Below, in pieces: positions 48,002 through 56,563 of a stretch of DNA of 64,000 nucleotides. The stretch is from Roseiarcus sp963759955. Its GTDB lineage: Bacteria > Pseudomonadota > Alphaproteobacteria > Rhizobiales > Beijerinckiaceae. Within the stretch, counting starts at the first letter, position 1. Every line of letters begins with the position of its first letter. The stretch is from NCBI GenBank assembly GCA_963759955.1, contig CAVXCA010000067.1, positions 1-64,000 of the forward strand, written 5' to 3'. Position numbers and translations under genes: made by a program. The notes beneath the pieces are model-generated. The model worked only from the letters and a program-made list of their open reading frames with translations. It did not search any database and was not told the DNA's origin.

Positions 48002-48268
48002 ATGAGCAAGAAGAAATACTGGCTCTCTGCGGCGGCTCTTGCGGCATCGAGCATTCAGGCCTCGGCGTCCGTTCCCCAGACGACGTCGCCGGTCGAGCGC
48101 CCCGCTCCGCCCGTTGTCGCCGGCGTCACCGGGTTGACCGCCGCGGACTTGATCGTCGGGCGCGACGGAACGGTGGCCGTGGATTTGAAGACGCGGGGGG
48201 TGACGGTTGCGAGTTGCAGCAACACCGGCAACAACGGCGCAGCTTGCAATGGCAGCGGAAGCTGCTGA
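48002..48268 (+). CDS. Candidate RiPP precursor peptide
   Basis: Encodes 88 aa with a strong GGAGGAA site. Residues 1-22 (MSKKKYWLSAAALAASSIQA) look like a Sec-type leader. The middle is Pro/Val-rich (VERPAPPVVAGVTGLTAADL), and the C-terminus is Gly/Asn/Ser-rich with three Cys (72, 82 and the last residue 88; ASCSNTGNNGAACNGSGSC). A small peptide with a Cys-ended core directly before a radical SAM gene (77 bp) is the typical arrangement for a ribosomally made, modified peptide. No homologue is recalled; the modified residues are unknown. Confidence 0.6.
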   Translation: MSKKKYWLSAAALAASSIQASASVPQTTSPVERPAPPVVAGVTGLTAADLIVGRDGTVAVDLKTRGVTVASCSNTGNNGAACNGSGSC

Positions 48269-48345
48269 GCGCACAAGGCGATTATGACCCGGCGCGGCGG
48301 GAAGAAACCTGCTGCCGCTGAGCGCCATCCCGTCGGGGCGCGCCC

Positions 48346-49404
48346 ATGCGGCGCGACGTGATGTCTCCGGAAATCGCCGCCGCGGCGACCAACGACGATC
48401 TGTGGCTGATCGTCAATCCGACTGAGCGCTGCAACCTCCGCTGCGTCTATTGCTACGAGACCTTCGCGCTGGGGAAAATGCCGCAGACCGTCGTCTCCGG
48501 CCTCCTCAACCTGGTGAGACGGCGCGCTGAGAAGGGGCTGAAGACCTTCCGGCTCGAGTTTTTCGGCGGCGAGCCCTTGGTCGCCTGGGATGTCGTCGAA
48601 ACGCTGTCGCGCGGCCTTTTCGATATTTGTCGCGCCAATGGAACCCAAATGTTCGGCAGCATGACGACCAACGGCGCGCTGCTCACGCGCGCGCGGCTCG
48701 ATCGGCTCAATGATTGCGCGGTGCGCTCGTTCCAGGTGACGCTTGACGGACCCAAGGCGGCGCACGACCGTCGCAGGGTCACGCGTCGGCGCGAGGGCAG
48801 TTTCGACGCGATTTGGCGCACGTTCGAAATGCTCAAAACCGCGCCTTATCCGATTGATGTCCTCATCCGAATGCATTTCGATCCGACGAGCCTTGAGGCT
48901 CTTCACGGCGAGGCGGGTTTCATCAGAGCGGTTGTGAAGGCCTTGGCCAAGGACGACGCCCGGTTCCGCTTGCACTTCCATGCGCTGCGTCGTTGGGGCG
49001 GTCCCAATGACCGCAGGACGCCGGTCTTTTCGTCCGCCGCCGACGAACAGGCGGCGATCGACAAGTTGATCGACGAAGCGCTGGCCGCCGGCTGCTCGCC
49101 GGCTCAGTTCGCGCAGTGCCGCCGCGACGCGGCTCTAGGGGAATCGGGACACACGATCTGCTATGCGGCGCGCGCGAACGCCTTCGTCATCCGCTCGGAC
49201 GGCCGCGTCGCGAAATGCACGGTTGCGTTCGAGGATGATCGCAACACGGTGGGACAGCTATTGGAGACCGGCGGCCTCGTTATCGACCAATCGCGGCACC
49301 TTCCCTGGCTTCGCGGCCTCATCTCCGGCGATCCGGTCGCCTTGAGCTGTCCGGCGCTGACCTATCTCTGGAGCGCGCGCGATCGTTCGACGCGAGCGGC
49401 TTGA
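48346..49404 (+). CDS. Radical SAM peptide maturase with SPASM/twitch-like C-terminus
   Basis: Encodes 352 aa. The [4Fe-4S] motif CNLRCVYC (Cys 29, 33, 36) is followed by FFGGEPLVAWDVVE, matching the SAM-binding GGEP. The C-terminal third holds further Cys (AQCRRD, TICYAAR, AKCTVAF, LSCPALT) and the phrase FVIRSDGRVAKCTV, typical of SPASM/twitch domains that bind auxiliary clusters in RiPP enzymes. It probably installs a C-S or C-C crosslink in the peptide encoded upstream. ATG at 48346 used; 48361 is an alternative. Confidence 0.8.
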   Translation: MRRDVMSPEIAAAATNDDLWLIVNPTERCNLRCVYCYETFALGKMPQTVVSGLLNLVRRRAEKGLKTFRLEFFGGEPLVAWDVVETLSRGLFDICRANGTQMFGSMTTNGALLTRARLDRLNDCAVRSFQVTLDGPKAAHDRRRVTRRREGSFDAIWRTFEMLKTAPYPIDVLIRMHFDPTSLEALHGEAGFIRAVVKALAKDDARFRLHFHALRRWGGPNDRRTPVFSSAADEQAAIDKLIDEALAAGCSPAQFAQCRRDAALGESGHTICYAARANAFVIRSDGRVAKCTVAFEDDRNTVGQLLETGGLVIDQSRHLPWLRGLISGDPVALSCPALTYLWSARDRSTRAA

Positions 49405-49469
49405 GCGCGGAACAACAGTCGCGAAGGTGCATTCGCAGCTCTGAACGCGATAGGCTATGAAGCGTCGTC

Positions 49470-52355
49470 TTACGGGGCGAGGGTTCTTGCCACGCGGAAC
49501 CCCAAACCATTGTGCCGATCCGTGGGGGCGTTCAAGTCGCGGCTCGCCGAACGAAGATATTGCGGACGGTAGGTCCAGGAACCGCCGCGCACGACGCGGC
49601 GACTGCAGGCGGTCTCAATCCAGGCCGAGCCGTCTACCGGCGCCCCTTCATAGGTCCGGTGATAGCAGTCCTCGACCCACTGCCAAACGTCCCCAGCCAT
49701 ATCGTAAAGTCCGAATGCGTTGGGAGGGAAGGAGCCGACAGGCGAAGTCTCTTTGTCGTCCCATTGGCTGCCACAGCCGTCGCAATCGGCGTCTCCCGCT
49801 GGGATCTCGGCGCCCCAGATATAGGGCGTCTCGGCGCCGGCACGCGCGGCATATTCCCATTCCGCTTCGCTGAGCAGCCGGTATGGTTTGCCGGTCATCC
49901 TCGAGAGCCAAGCCGCGTAGGTCCGGGCGTCGTCCCAAGTGACGTTGATGACCGGCCTGGCGCCACGCCCCATGCCGCCGTCGCTGACGGCGGGACAACC
50001 CCCGACCGAGACGCATGCGTCCCAGTCAGCGAACGTCACGTCGAATTTCGCCACGGCGAAAGGCTTGGGGATCGTGACCTCGTGCTGAGGCGATTCCGTA
50101 ACATCGTGCACCGGGCCTTTATGGTCGTCGGCGACCGTTTCCGTCGCTAGCGATCCCATCGTGAAATGACCTGCCGGCAATACGATCATCTCCGGACAGT
50201 CCTTGGCGCATTCGCGGAAGCTCGCCCCCGGCTTCAGCGCGCGCACCGCCTCGGCGCCGAGCACGTAGGGCCGCACTTGGCTGAGCATGTAGGGACGCAT
50301 CGTCACCCACCAGTTCGCCTGCTCCTTGATGAACGCCTGATTGATCCAGCCGACAAGACCGGCGATGACGCCGAGCAGCAGCGCGTAGATGAGCGCTTGC
50401 ACGCGGCGCATCCGGCTTCTCGCCGCTGTTTCCTTGGCCCGGCACGCCGCGAGATACTCGCGTTCCGGCGCGCCGATCAGGGGGGCGAGATCGGCGCGCG
50501 CCTCGAGCCGCTCGGCGTCCTCCAGCCGACCGCCGGCATGGTTGAGCCAACTCACGTCCTTGGCGTTCGCCGCCCAGTCGCGCGTGGCGCGCCTGAGCCC
50601 TTCCAACGCCGCCAGCAGGCCAAAATCCTGTTCGAGCCAGCCCTGGAGCAGGCCCCATTGACGCAGCAGCGCCTCGTGGGCGGGCTCGATCGTCGCCTCG
50701 CCGTTCTCGCCGACATCGGTCGCCAGCAGGCGGGCGGCGACGAGATGCTCGACGAGCGGGCGCGCCTCTTCCGGGATTTCCGCCATTCGCGCAATGCGGC
50801 GGCGCGGCGCGCCGGTCTCCGGATCGATGCCCGCGAGCCAGGGGATCAGCGCCCGGCGCAACAAAGCGAGCCGCGCGGCCCTATCGCGCGGCACACCGGG
50901 GTCCGAGTCGGCCGCCGCCAAGGCGCGCTCCACCGCGGCCTCGATCGAGCCTTTCACGCCCCCCGTTTGACGATACTCGGCGAGCGTCATATCGCCGTCG
51001 CCGCCGTGGTCGACGTAGAGCCGCTCCAGCGTGAAGGCGAGCAGCGGCAGCGCGTCTTTGGCGCCGCCGGTCTCGATTTCGGCGAGCAAGGTCTGCGTCA
51101 GCGCCGGCTCGATCGTCAGCGGGCGGCGCGATTGGCTGAGCCGCTTCGCCGGGCCTTCGATGACGCTTTGGTAAGACCCGCGCGGCAACGGCGAAAGGCT
51201 GAAAGTCTCCTGCCGCACGCCCTCGAGCTCCCGCGCCGATTGCAACCGCTCGTAGGCGTCCGAGCGGATCGCGACGATCACGATCAGGGCCGGCGCCGGG
51301 GTGTTCACGAGATCCTTCAATAGCGCGAGAAAAGGGCGCGCCTCGGCCGCCCCCTCGGCCAAGAACAATTCCTCGCCCTGATCGACCGCCAGGACGAGGG
51401 TCGGAGCCGCCGGCTGCGGCTCGTCGGCGAGCGCCGCCGCGCGCCGGCTTTCGGCGAGCCGCGCCAGCAATGGCAGAAGCGCCGCGGCGCCGGCGCCGAT
51501 CGCCGCCTGAACTTGGGCGCGCGTGACGCCCAAGCGCGCGTCGGCGAAGGCGGAACTGAGCGCGCGCAACAAACCGGACTCGCCGATGAGCGCCGCGCGC
51601 TCAGGCCGCACCACCGGCAGCGTCAGGAAGCGCCGGTCGTCGCGCGCCAGCCGCGGCAGAATCCCCGCTTTTAGGAACGATGATTTGCCCGCTCCCGAAG
51701 CGGCGAGAATGGCGAGAAACCGCGGCGCCGCCGCCTCGCGCAAACCGCGCAGCTGGTCGAGCGCGGCGACCGTCGGCGCTTCCCGGCCGAAGAAAATGCC
51801 GGCGTCTTCCGCCTCCAGAGCTTTGAGGCCGCGATAGGGCGCCCGGTCCGGATCGCTTTCGGGCGGCCAGGCGAAATACTTCGGATCGAGCCCGGCCCGG
51901 TTCAGCCCGGCTTTGAGACGGGCGAGGCCGCTCTGCGAGAAGGTGACGTGCCGTTCCGCGCCGCCGTCGGGCGTCACCGCGCGAAAGGCGACATGATCGC
52001 GCCCTGACGCGAGATCGACCAATTGCCAGTCGCGCGCGATTTCCGGCGGCAGGTCGGCGACGGCGAGTTCGTCGATCAACAGGCCGAACATGCGCTTGTT
52101 GAGCTTGCCGGCGAGGCGGAATTCGTTGAGGCACCAGCCGGAGGCGAGCCAGTCGCGGCTGACCACGAACAGAACCGCCTCGCAGCGCATCGCCGCCTCG
52201 TTCAGCGCCCGCTCCCAGCGCTCGCCGGCGGCGATGCCGCGCTCCGGGTCGAGATCGAGGAAAAGATCGTCCCATCCCTGCGCGGCGAGCCAATCGCGGA
52301 TCGCGATCGCCTCGAAGTTGTTCTTGCTCGAATGGCTCAGAAAAATTCGGGACAT
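49470..52355 (-). CDS. TIR - STAND NTPase - FGE-sulfatase fusion protein
   Basis: Encodes 961 aa. TIR domain at residues ~1-125 (IFLSHSSKNNFEAIAIRDWL), with the conserved Glu78 of WCLNEF that forms the NADase site in active TIRs. Then an nSTAND-like NTPase (~175-600; PYRGLKALE, Walker A ASGAGKSS 219-226, Walker B LVLAVDQGEE with Asp325). A transmembrane helix (IYALLLGVIAGLVGWINQAF, ~650-680) leads to a C-terminal FGE-sulfatase/SUMF1 domain (LPAGHFTMGSL, FGLYDMAGDVWQWVED, RVVRGGSWTYR). TIR-STAND proteins act in immunity; FGE-like domains may bind a ligand. It converges on the RiPP genes. Confidence 0.8.
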   Translation of the reverse strand: MSRIFLSHSSKNNFEAIAIRDWLAAQGWDDLFLDLDPERGIAAGERWERALNEAAMRCEAVLFVVSRDWLASGWCLNEFRLAGKLNKRMFGLLIDELAVADLPPEIARDWQLVDLASGRDHVAFRAVTPDGGAERHVTFSQSGLARLKAGLNRAGLDPKYFAWPPESDPDRAPYRGLKALEAEDAGIFFGREAPTVAALDQLRGLREAAAPRFLAILAASGAGKSSFLKAGILPRLARDDRRFLTLPVVRPERAALIGESGLLRALSSAFADARLGVTRAQVQAAIGAGAAALLPLLARLAESRRAAALADEPQPAAPTLVLAVDQGEELFLAEGAAEARPFLALLKDLVNTPAPALIVIVAIRSDAYERLQSARELEGVRQETFSLSPLPRGSYQSVIEGPAKRLSQSRRPLTIEPALTQTLLAEIETGGAKDALPLLAFTLERLYVDHGGDGDMTLAEYRQTGGVKGSIEAAVERALAAADSDPGVPRDRAARLALLRRALIPWLAGIDPETGAPRRRIARMAEIPEEARPLVEHLVAARLLATDVGENGEATIEPAHEALLRQWGLLQGWLEQDFGLLAALEGLRRATRDWAANAKDVSWLNHAGGRLEDAERLEARADLAPLIGAPEREYLAACRAKETAARSRMRRVQALIYALLLGVIAGLVGWINQAFIKEQANWWVTMRPYMLSQVRPYVLGAEAVRALKPGASFRECAKDCPEMIVLPAGHFTMGSLATETVADDHKGPVHDVTESPQHEVTIPKPFAVAKFDVTFADWDACVSVGGCPAVSDGGMGRGARPVINVTWDDARTYAAWLSRMTGKPYRLLSEAEWEYAARAGAETPYIWGAEIPAGDADCDGCGSQWDDKETSPVGSFPPNAFGLYDMAGDVWQWVEDCYHRTYEGAPVDGSAWIETACSRRVVRGGSWTYRPQYLRSASRDLNAPTDRHNGLGFRVARTLAP

Positions 52356-52783
52356 GAAAGACGAACCGCCGCCGCAGGAACAATCGATCGAGGCTAGTTC
52401 AATTCCAGGAGCTGTTCCAGCCTGCCGATCGTCGCTGCGTCGCCGGCATGTTCGGCGGCCTGCTCGGAGCCGAACGCGGACAACTTGGGAGGCGCCGGGG
52501 CGTCAAGCGTCCGAATTCGGGCCCTAGCGCTTTTGTCGAGTTGCCAAACGCACGCCATGCTTTAGAACCAAGCGCAACCCGACAGCGAGGCCCGACGCGC
52601 GCCTCGCGAGCGGACAGCGCGCGAGGAGGCGCCGATGTGGAGACGCTCGCCGTTTCGCCCGCGCCGCCGCGCGCGCGGCGCGATCGCAGCCATCGCCGAA
52701 ATCCGGATTTGGCGCCGCGTCGACGCCCGCGCCGCTTGTTGCTCTTCCCGCCATTTTTCGCGAACCCTCCAGGACGATTTCTC
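52356..52783. other. Intergenic, no gene recognised
   Basis: 428 bases between the divergently transcribed TIR protein and malic enzyme genes. Open frames here are Arg/Ala-rich without motifs. No palindrome family copy or clear promoter was seen. Confidence 0.45.
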
Positions 52784-55070
52784 ATGACCGATAAGTCCGA
52801 CGGCCCGGCCAAACGCCCCTCGATCACCGATCAGGAAGCGTTGCTATTCCATTCGCGCGGGCGGCCGGGCAAGCTCGAGATCGTCGCCTACCAAGCCGAT
52901 GGCGACGCAGCGCGATCTCTCGCTCGCCTATTCGCCCGGCGTCGCGGTTCCCGTGAAGGCGATCGCAGCCGATCCCTCGAGGGCTTACGACTACACAGTG
53001 CGCGGCAACATGATCGCGGTCATCACCAACGGCACCGCCATTCTCGGCCTCGGCAATCTCGGCGCCCTTGCGGCCAAGCCGGTCATGGAGGGCAAGGCGG
53101 TTCTGTTCAAGCGCTTCGCCGACATCGACTCGATCGATCTCGAAATCGACACCGAGGACCCCGAAGAATTCATCAACAGCGTGCGTTATCTCGGGCCCTC
53201 GTTCGGCGGCATCAATCTCGAGGACATCAAGGCGCCGGAGTGCTTCATCATCGAAGAACGCTTGCGAGAATTGATGGACATTCCCGTTTTCCACGACGAT
53301 CAGCATGGCACCGCGATCATCACGGCCGCCGGCCTGATCAACGCCATTCAATTGACTGGACGCGACATCAAGACGACGCGGCTGGTGTGCAACGGCGCGG
53401 GCGCGGCGGGCATCGCCTGTCTCGATCTCATCAAATCGATCGGCTTCGAGCCGTCGAACGTAATCCTTTGCGACACCAAGGGCGTCGTCTATCGCGATCG
53501 CAAGGAAGGCATGAACCAATGGAAGTCGGCGCACGCCGTCGACACGCAGCTACGCACATTGGCGGAGGCGATGGTCGGCGCCGATATCTTCTTCGGCCTT
53601 TCCGCCAAGGGTGCGCTGACGCCCGAGATGGTCAAGTCGATGGCGCCCAACCCGATCATCTTCGCCTTGGCCAATCCCGATCCCGAGATCACGCCCGAGG
53701 ACGCGCAGAAGGTGCGCGACGACGTCATCATGGCCACCGGACGCTCGGACTATCCCAATCAGGTCAACAACGTCCTGGGCTTTCCCTACATCTTTCGCGG
53801 CGCGCTCGACGTGCGCGCTAAGACCATCAACATGGAGATGAAGATCGCGGCCGCGCACGCCCTCGCCGAGCTCGCGCGCGAGGACGTGCCCGACGAAGTC
53901 GCGGCCGCCTATCGCGGCGCGCGGCCGCGGTTCGGGCGCGACTACATCATCCCGGTGCCATTCGATCCGCGCCTCATTCACGTCGTGCCGATCGCAGTCG
54001 CCAAAGCGGCGATGGACTCGGGCGTCGCGCAGCGCCCGATCGTCGACATGAACGCCTACAAGGCGCAGCTTTCCGCGCGCCGCGATCCGATCGCCGGCGC
54101 GATGCAGCGCATCATCGAGCGCGTGCGCCGCATGCCCAAGCGCGTCGTGTTCGCCGAAGGCGAGGAAGAACAGGTCATCCGCGCCGCCTATTCGTTCGTC
54201 AATCAGGGTCTCGGCACGGCGATCCTGGTGGGGCGCGAGGACCGCGTGCGCGCGGTCGCCGAGCGTTCGGGCTTCGATCTCGCCGACAAGGGCGTCGAAA
54301 TTCACAACGCGCGGCTTTCGCAGCGCAACGCGCTCTACGCGCAATTCCTCTACGAAAAGTTGCAGCGGCGCGGCTTCCTGTTCCGCGATTGCCAGCGCCT
54401 GATCAATCAGGATCGCAACTATTTCGGCGCCGCGATGGTCGCGCAGGGCGACGCCGACGCGCTGGTGACCGGCGTGACGCGGAACTTCTCGATCGCGCTC
54501 GAGGAGGTCCGCCGCGTCATCGATCGCAAGCCGGGCCATCGCGTCATCGGCGTTTCCCTGATTTTGGCGCGCGGCCGCCCGGTGCTCGTCGCCGACACGG
54601 CGATCACTGAGATGCCGAACGCCGAAGATCTCGCCCAGATCGCGGTCGAGGCGGCCGGCGTGGCGCGCCGGCTCGGCTACGAGCCGCGCGTGGCGATGCT
54701 CGCCTTCTCCAATTTCGGCCACCCGCCGGGTGAGCGCGCGCTCAGGGTGCAGGAAGCCGTGCGCATTCTCGACGCGCAACGAGTCGATTTCGAATACGAC
54801 GGCGAAATGGGGGCCGACATCGCGCTCAACAAGGAATTGATGGGCTCCTATCCGTTCTGCCGTCTTACCGACACCGCGAACGTGCTGGTGATGCCGGCTT
54901 TCCATTCCGCGGCGATCGCGACGCGCATGGTGCAGGAACTCGGCGGCGCGACGGTGATCGGGCCGCTGATCGTCGGCCTGGAAAAGCCGGTGCAGATCGT
55001 CTCGCTCGGCGCCAAGGATTCAGACATCGTCAACATGGCGGCGCTGGCGAGCTTCAATATCGGAGGGTGA
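52784..55070 (+). CDS. maeB: NADP-dependent malic enzyme with phosphotransacetylase tail (frameshifted near start)
   Basis: Converts malate to pyruvate and CO2. It reads ALLFHSRGRPGKLEIV, then after one extra base at 52886 resumes PTKPMATQRDLSLAYSPGVA. Removing that base gives 761 aa, the usual MaeB size. The malic enzyme part (~1-430) has the NAD(P) fold GAGAAGIACLDLI and ALANPDPEITPEDAQ; the C-terminal ~330 residues are a phosphotransacetylase-like domain that tunes activity by acetyl-CoA. As printed only a 723-aa product from the internal ATG at 52899 could be made, lacking the first ~38 residues. Confidence 0.9.
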
Positions 55071-55142
55071 GGCGGAGGGCGGGCTCGTCCGGCGTCCGCC
55101 CGACCCCCTCGAACCAACCGCCGTCATGCCCGCGCTTGTCGC

Positions 55143-56410
55143 AAGGCTGTCCGGTTCGATTTTGTTGGCGCCGGCGCACGGCGTTGATTCTAATCATTTC
55201 CAGAGTTTGGCGACTCGCTTGGACATGAAAAGGATCAGCGCCGTGCCCCATACGAATACGGTCTTCCGCGACGTTTTGAAACTGCTTCCCTGGTCTGTCT
55301 TTGAGCGGCTTGTGGAGAAGCACGGGACCGACGATCTGGTTCGCAGTTTCACGACCAAGCGGCAGCTGTCGGTGCTGCTGTTCGGTCAATTGTCGGGCTC
55401 GCATTCGCTGCGCGACATCCAAGCGTCGATGGCGAGCCATCAGGCGCGGCTTTATCATGCGGGCGGCGCCGCTCCGGCGCGCTCGACCTTCGCAGACGCC
55501 AACCGCGACCGGGATTCCAGGGTTTTCTCCGGGCTTTTCATGCATATGCTGGGCATGGCGACGCGCGGCCTGCGCCGCAAGATGGGCGATGCGGTGCGGC
55601 TGATCAACTCGACCAGCCTGCATCTGGCGGGCGCAGGGACGCAGTGGGCGCGCTTTTCGGCCGAGGTCTGCGGCGCCAAGGCGCATTTCGTCTACGACCC
55701 CGATCTGGGCTGCCCGATCTATCACATGGTCACCGAGGCCACGGTCAACGACATCGTCGCGGCCAAAGCGATGCCGATCGAAGCGGGCGCGACCTATGTC
55801 TTCGACCTCGGCTATTACGATTATGGCTGGTGGGCCGCGCTCGACGAGGCGGACTGCCGCATCGTGACGCGGTTCAAGAAGAACACGCCGCTCCTTTCGG
55901 CCCGATCCATGCCCGTCGCGCCGGGAACGGGCGTCGTCAGCGATCGAACCGGCTTTCTGCCGGGCCGTCAGGCTAAAAACCGCAAGAATCCGATGCAAGG
56001 CGCGGTGCGCGAGGTCGTCGTGACGATGGAGACCGGGGGGACGTTGCGGATTCTGTCCAACGATCTGGACGCGCCCGCCAAAGAAATCTCCGACCTCTAC
56101 AAGCGGCGCTGGCAAATCGAATTGTTCTTCCGCGTGATGAAGCAAACCTTGAAAATCACCCATTTCATAGGCCGCTCCGAGAACGCCGTGCGCATTCAGA
56201 TCGCCGTCGCGCTGATCGCCTTTCTGTTGCTGAGCCTTTTGCGAAAGATGGCGCAAGACAATCAAACCCTGCTCGAAACCACGCGACTCGTGCGCGCGAA
56301 CCTGATGCATCGAAGAGACTTCACCTGCCTCAAGCAACCGCAAAAACCGCCGCCGCGCGACTCTCGGCAGCTCTCCCTAAACTGGAGCTCATCATGAACC
56401 GGACAGTCGT
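55143..56410. mobile_element. IS4-family insertion sequence with 11-bp target duplication
   Basis: 1268 bp. Ends start AAGGCTGTCCGGTT (55143) and, inverted, ACGACTGTCCGGTT (56410), sharing CTGTCCGGTT. The flanks carry GCGCTTGTCGC on both sides (55132-55142 and 56411-56421), an 11-bp duplication in the range known for IS4. Removing the element restores ATGCCCGCG-CTTGT-CGCGGGCAT, a 9-bp stem hairpin, so it inserted into a palindrome just after maeB. Confidence 0.85.
55225..56397 (+). CDS. IS4-family transposase
   Basis: Encodes 390 aa. An N-terminal domain (TVFRDVLKLLPWSVFERLVE) of the DUF4372 kind precedes the DDE core: Asp in VRLINSTSLH and YVFDLGYYDYGWW, and the YREK-like signature LYKRRWQIELFFRVMKQTLK with the catalytic Glu. 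Intact reading frame. The start at 55225 is inside the left end; the next upstream ATG is 55126, outside the element. Confidence 0.85.
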   Translation: MKRISAVPHTNTVFRDVLKLLPWSVFERLVEKHGTDDLVRSFTTKRQLSVLLFGQLSGSHSLRDIQASMASHQARLYHAGGAAPARSTFADANRDRDSRVFSGLFMHMLGMATRGLRRKMGDAVRLINSTSLHLAGAGTQWARFSAEVCGAKAHFVYDPDLGCPIYHMVTEATVNDIVAAKAMPIEAGATYVFDLGYYDYGWWAALDEADCRIVTRFKKNTPLLSARSMPVAPGTGVVSDRTGFLPGRQAKNRKNPMQGAVREVVVTMETGGTLRILSNDLDAPAKEISDLYKRRWQIELFFRVMKQTLKITHFIGRSENAVRIQIAVALIAFLLLSLLRKMAQDNQTLLETTRLVRANLMHRRDFTCLKQPQKPPPRDSRQLSLNWSSS

Positions 56411-56563
56411 GCGCTTGTCGCGGGCATCCACGCGGCGAAGCTGCTTCCACGCGTCAATATGATGCTGAGAATTCGCGGCGTCCCGTCCGACGAAACAGGG
56501 GCGCTACGGCGTGGATGGCCGGGACAAGCCCGGCCATGACGAGTCGTGAGTTCGGGACCCCGC

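Noticed and set aside
48002..48268. Methanobactin, sactipeptide or SCIFF precursor
   Set aside because: Length, leader and Cys spacing do not fit any of them; the class is left open.
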